Assembly: GCA_949152475.1 (NCBI GenBank)
Contig: OX424560.1
Span: forward strand, 3,410,001 to 3,474,000
DNA from: Terebella lapidaria
Lineage: Eukaryota; Annelida; Polychaeta; Terebellida; Terebellidae
DNA: 64,000 nucleotides
Reading direction: 5' to 3'
Part shown: positions 62,535 through 64,000 of the stretch, piece after piece
How positions within the stretch are numbered: position 1 is the stretch's first letter
How the letters are laid out: the number at the start of each line of letters is the position of its first letter
Position numbers and translations under genes: made by a program
Notes under the pieces: model-generated
What the model saw: only the letters and a program-made list of their open reading frames with translations
Told to the model about the DNA's origin: nothing
Database searches by the model: none

Positions 62535-63742
62535 TGTCAAGAAGTATGATTTGGGTACGACTCGTGAACAGAAAACACCAGTATGTTAATAAATGAGAAT
62601 TATATTTAAACAAGGCGAATTATATACAAGATGATCGTTATGAGAATTTTTGATATGAACAACCCTTATACCAGGATACACAATTAGACAATTTACCCAC
62701 TACAAATATCTATCCCGAGTACAAATGTCCACAATGCAGTGCCACTTCCACAAGGCAACAAGTCGTCCCATGGAGACAGCTGGGGACGATCCCACGACGT
62801 AGTTATGGCTGTCCCACGAAGACACAGGTCCCACGAAGATAGCTGGTGGTCCCACGTAGACTGCAAGTGAGTCCCTAACACAGGACCAAGGAAGGGCGAG
62901 ACCGTCTGCACGATGACAGGGACAACGGCGAGACGACAGACAGTTCACACGCACCGCATGGCTGGTCGACTCTCAATATCAGGTTGACAATCTTTACACA
63001 GTACTTGAAAGGTCACTGATCTCCACCCAAGCTCCACATCCACTGCACACAACCATCGGGCATAAAATTTTCGGTATGCACCGTATAGATTCCAATCTGC
63101 CATCTGGCAGTAAATTAAAGATTACAAAATTGACATCCGTCAATTATTTTACATTGCCTTCTGGCAATAACTCAAATTCACCAATTGACATCCGTCAATC
63201 GTCCTACATTGCCATCCGGCAAAATCCACAAAAGTTTGTTCCATCCGGAACTATGCCATCTGGCATACTTCAGAAATCACTTAACGCTATCCAGCGTATA
63301 TACATTAGTAAGGCCATCCGGCCACAGCTACGGCATCCGCCAACTCCAGTCACGTACGTGTTGTCATCTGACCACATTCATAATTGCAATACCCAACCTT
63401 TGGCAGTGCAGTGGAATATATAGCATGGGTGGCCACACCTAAAAAACTATCACAGCTCCTTTGAGCTGTTTGTAATAAACCTGAGTTGCAGGAAATATCG
63501 TTTATAACAAAGCCTGGTGTGCACACAACCCAGACAAAACCGGCCAATACCAGTATATTCAGGTACCTAAAACTCAACGCGCGTTTACCAAGTGGCTGGA
63601 CCAGTGACCAGAAATATTTCTTCACACCTCAGTAATTTCAACCACGCTGGGGAAGGAACCTGCAAATATAAGTAGTGCAATTACACAAGTGAAAGGTTAT
63701 CCTCCACCACACCGTTATAAAAAAACATGTCACTGTGTGACA
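62535..63742 (-). repeat. 5' LTR of the Gmr1-type element
   Basis: 1,208 bp, TG...CA ends with TGTCA/TGACA inverted tips. It contains the same hairpin array (63072-63372) and GTCCCACG array (62765-62867) as the other LTR. Confidence 0.92.
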
Positions 63743-64000
63743 GTAACCCATATCGAAGCATATTCGTGCAACTCGAATCACATCAATAGGAGGCCGAGAT
63801 AAAGCCCTTTTGTCCAGAGTGTGTACCTTACAACAAATGTTGCGGGTGTAGTACAAATTTTCTTCCTGTAAGATATAAGTAGGTATTCCTACATATTGAC
63901 ATAATTGTATGTTGGTATAATGGTACAGTGAGATCAGTACAGAACGATGGCACTTGTGATTTACTTGCAGTCAAACAATTCGCCGAACAATTCATTGAAC
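63743..64000. other. Right flank, nothing recognised
   Basis: A/T-rich sequence after the Gmr1-type element up to the window end. Confidence 0.4.

Larger units (their letters stand above)
56357..63742 (-). mobile_element. Gmr1-type Ty3/gypsy element, looks whole
   Basis: Minus-strand element of about 7.39 kb: 5' LTR 62535-63742, primer site, one 1,509-codon gag-pol frame, polypurine tract, 3' LTR about 56357-57565. Integrase precedes reverse transcriptase, the Ty1/copia-like order known in the Gmr1 group of Ty3/gypsy elements. The LTRs differ by only about three substitutions plus small changes at the outer edge over ~1.2 kb, and the coding frame is uninterrupted, so it looks whole and young. 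No clear target-site duplication: flanks ATGAC and GTAAC are similar but not identical. Confidence 0.92.

Overview
This window reads as animal nuclear DNA: host coding sequence is split into exons with GT-AG introns, and nearly everything else is eukaryotic mobile DNA. The element mix (Penelope-like reverse transcriptase of the kind common in bivalve genomes, truncated LINEs, a Gmr1-type Ty3/gypsy element, TGACCT-rich and foldback repeats) favours a marine invertebrate, most likely a mollusc or other lophotrochozoan. Amphioxus or another invertebrate deuterostome cannot be excluded from sequence alone.

The only host gene I can support lies on the minus strand between about 35.9 kb and 13.2 kb. 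It encodes a single-pass membrane protein with three tandem immunoglobulin-like domains, each on its own symmetrical phase 1-1 exon, then a cysteine-containing stalk, a transmembrane helix and a cytoplasmic tail. Two elements have invaded it: a ~15.1 kb Ty3/gypsy element sits in the intron between the second and third Ig exons, and a 5'-truncated LINE sits inside the coding exon for the tail.

Layout. 0-1.4 kb: four copies of a ~338 bp tandem repeat, each with a perfect RFX X-box palindrome. 1.4-2.6 kb: a Penelope-like GIY-YIG fragment and a LINE remnant. 2.87-12.70 kb: a broken minus-strand Ty3/gypsy element (TSD TTAT) holding an internal block with hAT-like ends. 13.2-16.8 kb: 3' half of the Ig gene with the LINE. 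17.22-32.36 kb: the large plus-strand Ty3/gypsy relative (TSD CTAA), with extra genes after integrase. 31.0-35.06 kb: a 2,028 bp tandem duplication taking in its 3' LTR and part of a host exon. 35.0-35.9 kb: 5' Ig exons. 36.5-37.8 kb: a non-autonomous hAT with 8 bp TSD. 38.1-40.7 kb: a long-TIR element. 40.8-47.0 kb: a Penelope-like element, a second copy of its tail, and tandem repeats carrying nuclear-receptor half-sites. 47-56 kb: mostly gene-poor, with short repeats, one clear MITE, perfect palindromes and a minisatellite leading into a TATA/Inr promoter. 56.36-63.74 kb: a young, whole-looking Gmr1-type element (integrase before reverse transcriptase).

The most unusual signals are: (1) about eleven mini-hairpins in each Gmr1 LTR with different, fully self-complementary stems but nearly the same four-base loop; (2) an accessory gene block (basic nuclear-type protein, C2H2 finger, coiled-coil protein) downstream of integrase in two related gypsy elements; (3) RFX X-boxes and DR1 nuclear-receptor sites multiplied by repeats; (4) three Ig-like domains without the canonical cysteine pair.
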